Part shown: piece after piece, positions 46,854 through 58,044 of the stretch
Layout: every line of letters begins with the position of its first letter
Position numbering within the stretch: the stretch's first letter is position 1
Source of the DNA: Helianthus annuus
Lineage: Eukaryota > Streptophyta > Magnoliopsida > Asterales > Asteraceae
DNA: 64,000 bases
Assembly (NCBI RefSeq): GCF_002127325.2
Contig: NC_035438.2
Span: 87,113,284-87,177,283 of the forward strand
Reading direction: 5' to 3'
Program-made: the position numbers and the translations under genes
Notes under the pieces: generated by a model
Database searches by the model: none
What the model was told of the DNA's origin: nothing
Seen by the model: the letters and a program-made list of their open reading frames with translations, nothing else

Positions 46854-48801
46854 TGATGTGCTGAAAATGTGGGTTAATTAAAACTAGCTAAATTACCCTA
46901 ATTCTAGACTCTCTAAGTTTTAAATTTATAAAACTAAGACTCTCTAAACCCTAAACCACACAACCGGCAAGTGTACCGGTCGGTGTAGTATAGCCTAAGG
47001 AAGTCCGAGTATCGAACCCAAGAGACTCTACTGATTACGCTAATGACTCTATCTAGACTTAGACTGACACGACTTAACTAATTGATTATTGATTGGGGGG
47101 GTTTCTAAATATCCTAAAATTATAATTAAAGATTAACTAGATTAACTAAACGAACTAGACGAACGAAACACGAACTCACACGAAGGTTGAACTCAAAGAT
47201 GGTGAAGGAACTATCTAGATAGGAATCCTGATTGCTTTTAGTTATGATTATATTTGGAAGTTGTCTGCTATGGAACCGGGATCTTAAAATTCTCACCTCT
47301 CGGGAAATCTAAGGACCCCTAACCCTTCTCAAGAGCACGCTAAGATCCCCTAAAGGTTGTTAAATTACCGGGTATTAGATTTCCTTACAGTCCTCTAATG
47401 GATTTATAAAAGTATCCTACAAGGCTCACTCCCTTACGAGACCTAAACCTAGGATAGACTTGTTTTCTCAGCTAGACTTGCTAGACAGCAGCCAAAAGGT
47501 CAACTTCCTAAGAAGGACCCACCTTACGGTTTAATCACTTAGACCTAGCAATAATCTCGCACCTTACAGCTATTGATGATTAGTAGAGCACTTGATTTTA
47601 TAAGATTACCAATTATTACTTCTAAGGCTACTTATGCAATTTTCACCCTAAAGGATTAGAGATTTATTATGTGATATAGACACTCACCAAAACCTAAAAC
47701 CCTAGCCCGACTCTATTATGTGATAAAGACCGTCACCAAGAATCGAACGAAGCAATAATCAATATTCAAACAATCACAAGCACGCAAACACATCTAACCA
47801 ATAGAACAAGCCGTTTACAATTTATAAACAATCCATAGCTTCCATAAATCCAAAATATAAATCAAAACATATAGCAATCAATCATCCATATCTAGGTAGT
47901 AACAAGAAGTCTAGCCGCGAATCATAACAAACGAAGTCTCAAAAATAATCAAACAAGGTTCAAATAATGAATTCATTGAATTAAAACAAAAAGACTAGAA
48001 AATAAAAGAAACCGAATGGCAAAACCCGGTTATTCCTTGCTCTCCTAGCTTCTTGCTTCAAACCAACGATTCCGTGTCTCAAAACCTTGCCAAAGAAGCT
48101 CCAAGAATTCGTCCACAGCTTATGATCGTCCGATATCCGATGTCGCGTATGATCTCGTCCCTCCAATAATAATGTGCCGCTCCTCCAAAAAAATATTCGT
48201 GCGTCTGATCTTGTAGCCGTCAATTATGCTCCCCCCAAACAATAATAAGATGCCCTTTTATTTAGAACCCAATTCACGTTCTCACAACCTGGCTTGTTAG
48301 CGGATCATGGCCATCAAGGTGGGCCAGCCTCATAATTTCCATCGGCCCACTTAAAACAAGCAAATAGGGACAGTGGCTTCCTATAATGATGTTGGACTTC
48401 ACCTTCCTCTCGTTAATATTATTTCTATGGTCAACTCCTTTTGTGCACTGTTGCTTTCCAATAATGGGAAATCCCCAACTCTTGTTCGAAATATATAAAT
48501 TCCTCAAGCTGTTGTCAATTGCTCTTTTTTTTTCAAAATAATCATAGGCTGCCTTTCTAAAGAGATAGTGTCATCAGCCAACTCGCAGAAAATAGTGGCA
48601 ATTTTATTTCGGTCCCTGGCACCCCACTCTGCCCAACTGGCGGGTCATTTCCATATTACTCGTTTTTGCTCCATTTGCACCAGGACCTGGCAAAACACAA
48701 AATAATATTAAAGACTACTAAAAACTAAATAAAACAAATAAAAGCTATACAATAATTATACAATTTACACGGGACAAATATGTGTATTTTACCACTTATC
48801 A
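46854..48801. mobile_element. Solo LTR-like insertion (1.95 kb)
   Basis: Starts TGATGTGCTG and ends CACTTATCA (TG...CA with TGAT/ATCA inverted ends). It is flanked by a perfect 5-bp duplication GGTTT (46849-46853 and 48802-48806). Such ends and duplication size fit an LTR. With no internal region it is a solo LTR, or else a small non-autonomous LTR element. It contains CACACAACCGGCAAGTGTACC and GTCCGAGTATCGAACCC, motifs common in plant repeats, whose superfamily I cannot name. No gene inside; the orientation is not established. Confidence 0.65.
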
Positions 48802-48806
48802 GGTTT

Positions 48807-49218
48807 ATTCATGCTCACTTTACATGAACTCGCTCAACTTTTTATTGATTTTTCAAACTGCATGTATTCAGGAAATTAGGGATCTGGCAAGGCGTGCTAT
48901 GTTGTCAAGTTGCGTAAGAGAGATGATGTCATCCAAGTTTAGGGATTGTGACTTTTGCCTGGACGAGTCACAAGTCTTAAACTGTGTTTATTTCATGTTT
49001 TATAGTTGTGTCGTATGAACAATGTTTTTATTATGTTGTGTTGTAATTTCGTTGCATGTGTTAACGTTTAAAACAATGATGTCGTATGTTATTTTCAAAA
49101 CTTTAATCAATGGATGATCATCATGGTTTTACTTTCATATAGCTTTGTTGTGATTAAGCTATGGTATTAAGAAGTCACACCAAATAAACCCACGCTTCCA
49201 CAAAGCCAGGGTGTGACA
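48807..49218 (+). repeat. Element 3 5' LTR, segment 4 (end)
   Basis: Aligns with the last 400 bp of the Element 1 LTR and ends CCAGGGTGTGACA. The acceptor-like CATGTATTCAG ends at 48871. Confidence 0.87.
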
Positions 49219-49221
49219 GCT

Positions 49222-49233
49222 TGGTATCAGAGC
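49222..49233 (+). other. Element 3 primer-binding site (tRNA-iMet)
   Basis: TGGTATCAGAGC, 3 nt after the LTR. Unchanged despite the age of the element. Confidence 0.92.
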
Positions 49234-49389
49234 TTTGATCATAGCGAACTAGGATTCTTTCTCGAGTCTAGACTATGATCACTAGGGCTCTCACGAAAAC
49301 ATTTTTACATTGCATACATTACGTCCAGATCCAGGATACAAAACATTTTTACAAACAAAAAGTATGAGCACCTTTTTCACAATTTATGG

Positions 49390-49567
49390 TTCAGTCATGG
49401 CGACTGAGGGAGTTCAGCCCTAAAGGCTGGGAGGTTCAGTCATGGAGACTGAGGGGTCCAATCTCAAAGATTGGGGAGGTTTTAGTCAGTAAGACCAAGG
49501 AGTAGTCTGAGAGACTAGGAGGTTCAGTCTAAGAGGCTGGGAGGGTAGTCTAGTGAGACTAGGAGAA
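49390..49567 (+). repeat. Leader hairpin array of Element 3
   Basis: About eight short stem-loops with 5-6 bp stems and 5-6 nt loops. Examples are TCAGTC-ATGGC-GACTGA, CAGCC-CTAAA-GGCTG, CCAATC-TCAAA-GATTGG and TAGTC-TGAGA-GACTA. The position is the same as the Element 1 array but the unit sequences differ. Pairing is retained while the bases differ between units and between elements. Confidence 0.75.
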
Positions 49568-49654
49568 TTACTTGTTTGCTTATTGGTGACTAACACTTTT
49601 ATTTGATTATATGATTGATTGTTTGTGCATGTGTGTGATTGCGTTACAGACATC

Positions 49655-51178
49655 ATGCCTTCTTCATCAGACACTGGAGTTTCAGATACTTTAGATCCCA
49701 TGGCGATAGTATCAGATGACATAGTTTCGTTGGAGCGAGAGGTCTACACTTCCGATACCACCAGTACCGATGATGACGATTTCCAGCCCTTTGCGCTGCC
49801 TGACGTCGTAGCCGAGCTTGCTGATGGCCATCCCGCTGGGGACTTACCACTCGCGGTGATCCCTGCTCCTGTACCCCTTGCTGCTTATCCAGTTGTTGAT
49901 ATGCCCCTAGATGTTGTTTCTGACGACGACGTCGATCTGTTTGAGGAGGACCCACCTGAGGCTGACCATGAGGGTGAGGCCCCTATTGCTGCTGATGTTA
50001 TCCTACACACTGCTGATGCTCCTGCAGAGGAGGCTCCTGTTTATTCACCTGTCCCAGACTCCTTTGAGTCTGTGGCGTCCGCATCTTTGCACACTCAGGG
50101 AGTGCAGCATCACTCTCACGACGCCGACCCTGACATGGCGACATCAGCTGCACCTGCTCCCGCACATGACTTCGAGTTCGATCACGATGTTGATGACGAT
50201 CCTGTCTTTCCCCCTGGTTTTGATCCTGACCAGGATATCGAGTTCATTCACTTAGACCAGCCCCTAGAGGAGCCTGTAGCCCCTGTCGATCCTTTGTTTG
50301 ATGATCCACCTGATTTTGATATGGAGTTTGTTGATCCGGAGCCTGTTGTGGCCCCAGAGCCTGTAGCTGCTCCTGACCCTGCATTAGAGCATGACCCTGC
50401 TCATGACGATGCACCCTTTGTTGCTGATCATCCTGTTGTTGCTCCACCGTTGGTGGATGATCATATTGCTGACGTTCCTGCTGATGCTCCACACTTGATA
50501 GAGGATCCTGTTGTTGCACCACTTCCTGATCCTGAGCCGGTGCTGTTCGACCGTGCACCTTTTGCTAGCCATATTGATCCACGTTACGCTGACACCCGTA
50601 ACGGGTGGATAGACGATGACGATGATTACCCACCATTCGTGTTCCCTGTTACACCCCCTGTAGCCCCCGTTTCAGCACCCATTTCAGCTCCCATTGATGT
50701 TCCCTTGCTTCCCACACACACCACAGATGCTCACCGCACCGACCTACCTATTACGTTTCTTCAGGACATACCGCCACCACGTCCTGGAGAGGGCTCATCT
50801 AGGCAGCCGCCTATTCCTGTGCCACCTATGATGTCATCACCTCTTCCGTTCGTATCACAGTTTCCCCATGCTACGCTACCTTCAGCACCATCATTTTTAC
50901 CATCGAGCGAGCCATTTCTATGGACTACGCCCCCTATCATGGCCCTGTCCGATCCATATCACCCATACCATGTTGGGTATTCTACGGAGGACATCCTTAC
51001 TTCTTTGATGATACAGCAGGAGGCACTGACACGTCGCATACAGGAGTTGGAGAGAGCTCAGCGACCACCTTTCCGTTGTCAGACCCCATTTTCAGCATCA
51101 CACCCTCCGCGTCCACTTTCACCCGACTCAGACGTTCGCTTCATGACCTCTGAGTGTTGCGCATCTGTCATTCTCTAG
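49655..51178 (+). CDS. Accessory acidic Pro/Asp/Ala-rich ORF (507 aa)
   Basis: Start chosen at ATG 49655 (MPSSSDTGVSDTLDPM); the upstream in-frame ATG at 49619 is not conserved. The product is strongly acidic, with SDDDVDLFEEDPPEADH, many DP/PAP/PDP repeats and HDADPD. It has no predicted membrane segment. Near the C-terminus it has PYHPYHVGY followed by an amphipathic stretch, STEDILTSLMIQQEALTRRI, which may form a coiled coil. No family is recognised. It lies between the hairpin leader and gag in the sense orientation, and a sister copy is at 7415. An acceptor-like GCGTTACAG sits 5 nt before the ATG. The last residues after about 51150 seem to be in a shifted frame. A neighbouring frame continues as RRLYYSHFPPPPP to 51252, so the ancestor was probably about 25-30 residues longer. 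Whether it is expressed is unknown. Confidence 0.7.
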   Translation: MPSSSDTGVSDTLDPMAIVSDDIVSLEREVYTSDTTSTDDDDFQPFALPDVVAELADGHPAGDLPLAVIPAPVPLAAYPVVDMPLDVVSDDDVDLFEEDPPEADHEGEAPIAADVILHTADAPAEEAPVYSPVPDSFESVASASLHTQGVQHHSHDADPDMATSAAPAPAHDFEFDHDVDDDPVFPPGFDPDQDIEFIHLDQPLEEPVAPVDPLFDDPPDFDMEFVDPEPVVAPEPVAAPDPALEHDPAHDDAPFVADHPVVAPPLVDDHIADVPADAPHLIEDPVVAPLPDPEPVLFDRAPFASHIDPRYADTRNGWIDDDDDYPPFVFPVTPPVAPVSAPISAPIDVPLLPTHTTDAHRTDLPITFLQDIPPPRPGEGSSRQPPIPVPPMMSSPLPFVSQFPHATLPSAPSFLPSSEPFLWTTPPIMALSDPYHPYHVGYSTEDILTSLMIQQEALTRRIQELERAQRPPFRCQTPFSASHPPRPLSPDSDVRFMTSECCASVIL

Positions 51179-51252
51179 AGCAGGATTGGTTACATATGCG
51201 TCGCCTGTATTACTCTCATTTTCCTCCTCCTCCTCCTCCGCCATCAGCATAG

Positions 51253-51655
51253 GCATTTTGATTCGACCCAGGTAGACTTTTGGTGAGAGGACCGCGATTG
51301 TGCAGACTATACAGCTTTTTGGAGACCGCATTTTTTATGTTATGACTTTTGATGTTTTGTATATTGGTTGTTGTTGTCACCGGTTAGATAGTTTGGACTA
51401 GGGCGATGTGGCCCTTAGTTACTGATGATGTACGATACAGTTATGAACTTGTAAACCTTACATTGTGGTCTTGATTTATGACAACGCAATCGCAGTATTC
51501 TCATTATATGTGATGTTGGATAACTTGTTTATATCCTATAACATGTGATGTTATGTGCTTGGTTTATTTGTAACATGAGATGTTATGTGTTTGATAAATG
51601 GTATACGTATGATTTATTTACTATGACCTGACCAACGTGAAACATCTTTTAGAAG
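51253..51655 (+). other. Spacer between accessory ORF and gag, Element 3
   Basis: No ORF. It contains GTAAACCTTACATTGTGGTC and CAACGCAATCGCAGT, both shared with 9123-9165 in Element 1. Three related TAACATG-GATGTTATGTG motifs lie between 51500 and 51590. It ends in CATCTTTTAG/AAG directly before the gag ATG, a possible 3' splice site conserved in Element 1. Confidence 0.6.
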
Positions 51656-53507
51656 ATGCCACCAAGACGTGATCCGCGCATGCCTACCAACGAGGCAGAA
51701 CTTCAAGGGATCATTGCTGCCGCTATTGCGCAATATGCTGCTTCGCACGCAGAAACAAGTGGAAATATCTCTCAAAACCACGGCAATAGCAATCCACCTA
51801 ATGGTAATGTTAAGTCGTTTGAGATATACCTTGATACATTTGGATATTTATAGCACGTTCGCTAATACCATATGTAAATTCAAACGTATGTGCAGGGTGC
51901 ACTTACAAGCAATTTCTTGATTGCAAGCCCGTGAATTTCGACGGCACCGGAGGTGCTGTTGCGTTTGTAAGATGGGCTGAGAAGACTGAGTCTGTTCTTC
52001 GAATGAGCAAGTGTGCTCCCGAGCAACAAGTGACCTACATCTCAGGGCTATTTCTGGATGGAGCCCTATCTTGGTGGAATTTGCAAGTGCAAACTGTTGG
52101 TGAAGCTGCTGCTTATGCGATGTCATGGAATGAGCTGAAGGAGCTCATGCGAAGGAAGTACTGCTCACGTGCTGAAATTCAGAAGTTGGAGACTGAGTTT
52201 TGGCATCTAAAGATGGAAGGTCCCAAGATTGCGGAGTATGTTCAGAGATTCCACGATTTGTCCCACGTAGTGCCATACATGGTTACACCGGAGTTCAAAC
52301 GCATTGAGCGCTTTATCTGGGGATTGGCACCTTAGATTATGAGTATGGTGACTACTTCCAAGCCCGCGACCATCACAGAAGCCATAGATCTTAGTGTGGC
52401 TCTCACTGAGGAAGCCATTTGCTTGAACAAGTTTTCGAATTCTGAGCAGAAGAAGAAGGGACTCATGTGGAGTCGTCTGGTGAGAATAAAAGGAAATTCT
52501 CGAACTTTAAGTAGGGTACAAGCAACGCGAACAAGAAAGGTGAATCAAGCACACCGGCGAAGGCTGCAACCGGTGTTGATCAGAAAGGGAAAGGTTATAT
52601 GGGTACTATGCCCAAATGCAATACGTGCCAGCGCCATCATCATGGCCAACGCAGATTGAGGAAATGTGATTCTTGTGGAAGGAACGGCCACACAAAGGAT
52701 ACGTGTTGGGCCGGAACTGGTGCTGGGCGTACTGGGAACCGAGGATATGGGAATGGGAATGGAATCCGCCAGCAGGGAGGAAATGGCGGAAATGGAAACC
52801 GTGGAAACGTTGCGAATCAAGCTGGTAATGGGAATCGCAACCAGAACAACGCCCAAACTGGGAACAGAGGTGGTAATGGTCACGGACCAGGATGTTTCAA
52901 TTATGGAGAAGTTGGGCACTTCAAGAAGGAATGCCCAAAGCTGAACCAGGCCCGCGGAAGAGTGTTTGACATCGGAGCGAGGGAAGCGCGCCAGGATCCC
53001 AACGTTGTCACTGGTACGTTCCCTATAAATCAACACTTTGCATCTGTTCTGTTTGATACTAGTGCCGACTATAGCTTTGTGTCGTTAGAATTTAAGAGTA
53101 TGCTTGGGTTAGCCGCTAGTAAATTAGATATTCCGTACTCAATTGAACTGGCTAATGGGAAGCTAGTTGAAGCAAATGAAGTTGTCAGAGGTTGTGTAAT
53201 CGAGTTGGGAGAGCGTGAGTTCACTTTGGATCTACTACCAGTCAAGATAGGAAGTTTTGACGTGGTAGTAGGGATGGATTGGTTGTCAAGAAACAAGGCT
53301 GAGATTGTTTGTCACGAAAAGATCACTCGCATCCCAATGGAAGATGGAGAAACGATCGTGGTTCACGGAGAGAAGCACGATACGCCTCTAAGAATCATCA
53401 GATGTCTGAAAGCTCAAAAGTGTTTACAGAAGGGATGTGTTGCCTTCTTGGCACACATCGTGGATAAAGAAGCTGCTGAGCTGAAGATCGAAAACACCCT
53501 GTCGTGA
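51656..53507 (+). pseudogene. gag-pol: Element 3 gag and protease (decayed)
   Basis: MPPRRDPRMPTNEAELQ runs to 51803. A 92-bp GT...AG segment (51804-51895) interrupts it, and the frame then continues as CTYKQFLDCKPVNFDGTGG. Breaks follow: TAG at 52333-52335 (Gln in WGLAPQ), a frameshift near 52455, and a TAG near 52512. The zinc knuckles start at about 52613 ([22 protein letters not shown]). The second knuckle reads CFNYGEVGHFKKEC, losing one zinc-binding Cys. The protease triad reads DTS (53055-53063) instead of DTG. The frame ends with a one-base loss near 53493. The disabling changes are spread along the gene, as expected of an old copy. Confidence 0.88.
51804..51895 (+). other. 92-bp GT-AG insertion in gag (intron candidate)
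   Basis: Bounded by ATG/GTAATG and GTATGTGCAG/GG, AT-rich, with a branch-like GCTAAT about 40 nt before the end. It carries stops in all useful frames. Joining its two sides keeps the Gag frame exactly (phase 1). Element 1 has no such segment at this place. It could be a chance insertion. Confidence 0.4.
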
Positions 53508-55894
53508 AGGAGTATCCTGAAGTCTTTCCAGAAGACTTGCTGGGATTGCCACCCCAAAGGCAAGTGGAGTTCCACATTGACTTAGTTCCAGGCGCCGCGC
53601 CTGTGGCTAAGGCACCTTATCGACTTGCCCCTTCAGAGATGCAGGAATTGTCGACACAACTTCAAGAGTTGCTAGACAAGGGATTTATCAGACCAAGCTT
53701 CTCACCTTTGGGAGCTCCAGTACTATTTGTCAAGAAGAAAGACGGTAGTTTTCGGATGTGCATTGACTACCGAGAGTTGAACAAGTTGACGATCAAGAAT
53801 AGATATCCCCTGCCAAGGATTGATGACCTATTCGATCAGCTGCAAGGCTCAAGCTACTACTCGAAAATTGATTTGCGATCGGGTTATCATCTTCTGAGAA
53901 TACGAGAGGAAAGTATTCCCAAGACCGCTTTTAGAACTCGATATGGACATTACGAGTTTCTGGTGATGCCGTTTGGTTTGACAAACGCGCCAGCTGTTTT
54001 TATGGATCTAATGAACAGAGTTTGTAAGCCGTACCTCGACAAGTTCGTGATTGTGTTCATAGACGATATCTTGATCTACTCGAAGACGAAGGACGAGCAT
54101 GAACAACATTTGAGAGCTATCTTGGAGTTACATAAAAAGGAAAAGTTGTATGCCAAGTTCTCGAAGTGCGAGTTTTGGCTACGCGAAGTCCAATTTCTTG
54201 GACATGTGGTTAATGGAAATGGAATCCACGTGGATCCCACAAAGATCGAAGCAATAAAGAATTGGGAGACTCCAAAGACGCCAACCGAGATTCGACAATT
54301 CTTAGGTCTGGCTGGTTATTATCGAAGGTTTATTGAGGATTTCTAAAAAATCGCTCAACCATTGACCTTCCTCACGCAAAAGGATAAGAAGTTTGATTGG
54401 GGAATCAAACAAGAAGAAGCGTTTCAGTTGCTGAAGGACAAGCTCTGTAATGCGCCGATTTTATCGCTACCAGAAGGAACTGATGATTTCGTGGTATATT
54501 GTGACGCCTTGCGTCAAGGATTGGGTCACGTGTTGATGCAACGCCAGAAAGTTATAGCTTACGCGTCGCGCCAATTGAAAGTTCATGAAAAGAATTATAC
54601 TATGCACGATTTGGAGCTAGGTGCAGTGGTATTCGCGTTGAAAATTTGGAGACATTATTTATATGGTACGAAGTGTACAATCTTCACGGATCATAAGAGC
54701 CTGCAACACATATTCGACCAGAAGGAGCTAAACATGAGACAAAGACGCTGGGTCGAATTATTAAACGATTACGACTGTGAGATCAAGTATCATCCAGGGA
54801 AGGCGAATGTGGTCGCCGATGCCCTAAGTCGAAAAGAAAAGATCAAGCCCATAAGGGTTAGGGCTTTGGAGATGATTATTCAGACGAACTTTCCCTGCGC
54901 ATCCGCGCCGCACAGAAAGAAGCTCTTAAAGAAAGGAATATTGAAGAGGAATATCTCCGTGGAATGGAGAAGCAATTGGTACCAAACGAGGAAGGAACAT
55001 TATGTTTCATGAAACAGATTTCGGTTCCTCTGTTTGGTGGTTTGAGGAAAGTTATTTTTGATGAAGCTCACAAGTCACGGTACTCTATCCACCCAGGAGC
55101 GGATAAGATGTACCATGATCTTAAGGATTATTATTGGTGGCCAAGGATGAAAGGCAATGTAGCAGTTTACGTTAGTAAGTGTTTAACGTGCGCCAAGGTA
55201 AAAGCTGAGTACCAGAAGCCTTCAGGACTTTTGCAGCAACCTGAGATTCCCAAATGGAAATGGGAACATATTTCGATGGATTTTATTACAAAGTTGCCAA
55301 GAACGCCAAAAGGTCATGACACTATTTGGTAATAGTAGACTGGTTGACGAAATCTGCACACTTCTTGCCAATCAGAGAGAAAGATAACACGAGCAAGTTG
55401 GCTGAGATATACATGAGGGAGATCGTTGCACGCCATGGAGTGCCACTCTCGATCATCTCTGATAGAGACGGAAGGTTTATGTCAAGGATTTGGCAATCCT
55501 TTCAAGAAGCATTTGGATCTCAGTTAAATCTGAGAACAGCGTTTCACCCGCAAACTGATGGACAGAGCAAACGAACGATCCAGACTTTAGAGAATATGCT
55601 GCGAGCTTGCGTAATGGATCTAGGTGGTAGTTGGGATACTCACCTACCATTGGTTAAATTTTCATATAATAACAGTTATCACGCAAGTATTCAAGTTGCA
55701 CCGTTCGAAGCTCTATACGGACGCAAATGTCGATCACCGATTTGTTGGTCTGATGCAGGTGATAGACAGTTAGTTGGTCCAGAAGTGGTCCAGGAAACTA
55801 CGGACAAGATTGCACAGATCCGAGATCGCATCAAGGCGGCACGCGATCGTCAAAAGTGTTATGCGGACCGAAGAAGGAAACCTCTGGAGTTTGA
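53504..55894 (+). pseudogene. gag-pol: Element 3 pol: RT, RNase H, integrase (truncated by Element 4)
   Basis: The RT is open from 53504 to 54346 ([27 protein letters not shown]) with a TAA at 54344-54346 (Ser in NFSK). RNase H continues in the same frame to about 54890, where one base is missing. A new frame, about 54895-55332, carries the integrase zinc finger ([16 protein letters not shown]). Another base is missing near 55328, after HDTIW. The last frame, to 55894, holds IISDRDGRF, but the catalytic Glu is AAA Lys (55569-55571, QSKRT). It is cut after KPLEF by Element 4; the rest of the integrase and the chromodomain should lie beyond the window. Confidence 0.88.
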
Positions 55895-56830
55895 TGTCAC
55901 ACCCCAACCGATGGCGGAATCATCGGGGCGCGGCACTGAGCGAAACAGATTGTTCAGAAGTTTCCACAACAACTATCATACAATTCAGTTATATAACACG
56001 TCCCATACCGTGTCCCAAATAATAACAAGTTATCATAGAAATCAACTAAACAATATGGGAACTGTTCCGACAACTCAAATTCTTAGTTATTACAGACCGA
56101 ATTTAAATATTGTTTTAAGACTTCTAGACGGCTAGCTGTGAATCTTACTGACTTCAGGTGCCAGTACAAGATCTACAGATAATTATGACCCTGGAGCAGG
56201 TATGTGGACACTGTCCTAAAGTCACAGGCTCCTAGAAGCTTATTATTGCCTCGCTTCCCTAGCACGCTAGTAGCTTAAACACCTGTCACATACGTTAAAA
56301 TAAAAGTCAATACATATAATGTAAAGGTGAGTACACAAGTTTGATATAGCATATAAAGTTCAAATAGTTTACGCGTAACCAAGCACGTACACAAGGGCAA
56401 ACGATGCATGTAAATTATCAACATGGGACCACCGATACCAACGACTTCAAGTTGACTGTCCGAGACAGTTCGCAATACATGATTACCACCGTAATCCATG
56501 CAAGTAATTGTCCTTAGCAACCCCCGTGTGAACGGGTGCTGAGTCCAAACTATAGTACTACGTTGCTAAAGCAGGTAGATAGCACTCCACGTGTAAACAT
56601 AATAAACAGCAATCATTTAGACAAGTAATACATGCAAGTAGGTTAGCGTTCAAATAGTTTGAGTTGTTTGTGAATTTGATAGATTACGTATGTAACACCC
56701 AAAAGTGCTGAAAGCAAAAAGGGATCGAGTATACTCACAGTGGTTGGTTGTGGATTGAGAGGAGCACTGAGAATAGGTTAGCCTGAATAGTTCGATAACA
56801 CAACGATGAGTAACGCGGAAAAAGTGAACA

Positions 56831-57367
56831 ATGTACTTGGATCGAGTAGACCAATCGATCGGACAGCTGTTCGATCGAGTGGTCTGTTCGATTGGTTTGA
56901 AAGTCCGTTCGAACATCCATTCGATCGGCCGGCTGGCTCGATCGGCTGGTTCCTTCAAGTGGATTGTTTCTTCCTTTGAGGAGAAGGATGTGTTTGTGTA
57001 TGATGGTTTGTACTACCTTTCAAGTTGGCCGATCGAACAGCTGTTCGATCGGTTAGCCCAACCGATCGGCTAGCACTTCATTGTCTTCAAATATGTCACT
57101 CGATCGGTTGGCATGCTCGATCGGGTGACATTCCAATGCTTCGAAAAGTCTAAGTGTTTTGAAGTATAGTATCTCATGATTCGAGCAGTAGTGTTTACAA
57201 TCGAGTGGCTCGATCGATCGAACAGAACCCTTGTCAATACTACACTTCATGAGTTTGTGGGACTAAGTGCTAGTCGATCGGTTAGCCTAGTCGATCGGCT
57301 GGCATAGTCGTTCGGTTGGGCTGTTCGATCGAACAGCCTAGCCGTTCGGCCAGCTTCTCGATTCGGT
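56831..57367. repeat. Dispersed CGATCG palindromes in transcribed LTR
   Basis: Many copies of TTCGATCG, CGATCGGC and CGATCGAACAG, often arranged as AACAGCTGTTCGATCG dyads, over about 540 bp. On the element strand they lie downstream of the TATA box, in R-U5, and would make a strongly structured RNA. Confidence 0.75.
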
Positions 57368-58044
57368 TAACCTATCACTTAACACTTGGTTATTCCCGTT
57401 AATTGTTGATGTTTTAGAGATATTTTGACTACGAGTTGAACCACAAAGCTGAAGTCCCTACTTAGTCTACTGACTCGAGCAGGAATCACCCAAACTTGGT
57501 CAGAGACGGTTTGGAACCTAAGTTTAACGTTTAACCCGAAATCGGTATATCTCTCGGTAGAACCCGAATCTTGAACCATGTGTTTGTTTAGATTGATTTG
57601 TAAGTCGGTTCAAGTCTCGTTTTCACCTTTTTGAGTGTAAAAGAGTTGAAAGATAGATGAAAACCCATCTTCCAATCCTTTTCCACCGTGAAATGTTAAG
57701 ATCTTTGGAAGATTTTAGGTTATTTATGTGGAAATCGGTTAGATCTAAGCTATTCATGGTGGAATGATGCCAAAACTTAGTGTTCTTGAAGAACACCATG
57801 ATGACATCACCCAAGAACACCTAGATCTTGGTGATTTCACGGATGAAATCCAAGTTTTGAAAGATAGAAAGATGGAGAATCGATTAATGAACAAAAACGT
57901 ACAAGGATTAGAGCGAAATACTTACCGGTTTGAGAGAAATCTGAGATTTAGTGAGAAGAAGAGGCTGGTCGGTCAGAGCTTTTCCAAAAGTGGAAAGTTT
58001 GACAAGGACAGCCCTATTTATAGGCTTCCAAAAGAGGAAAGGGT

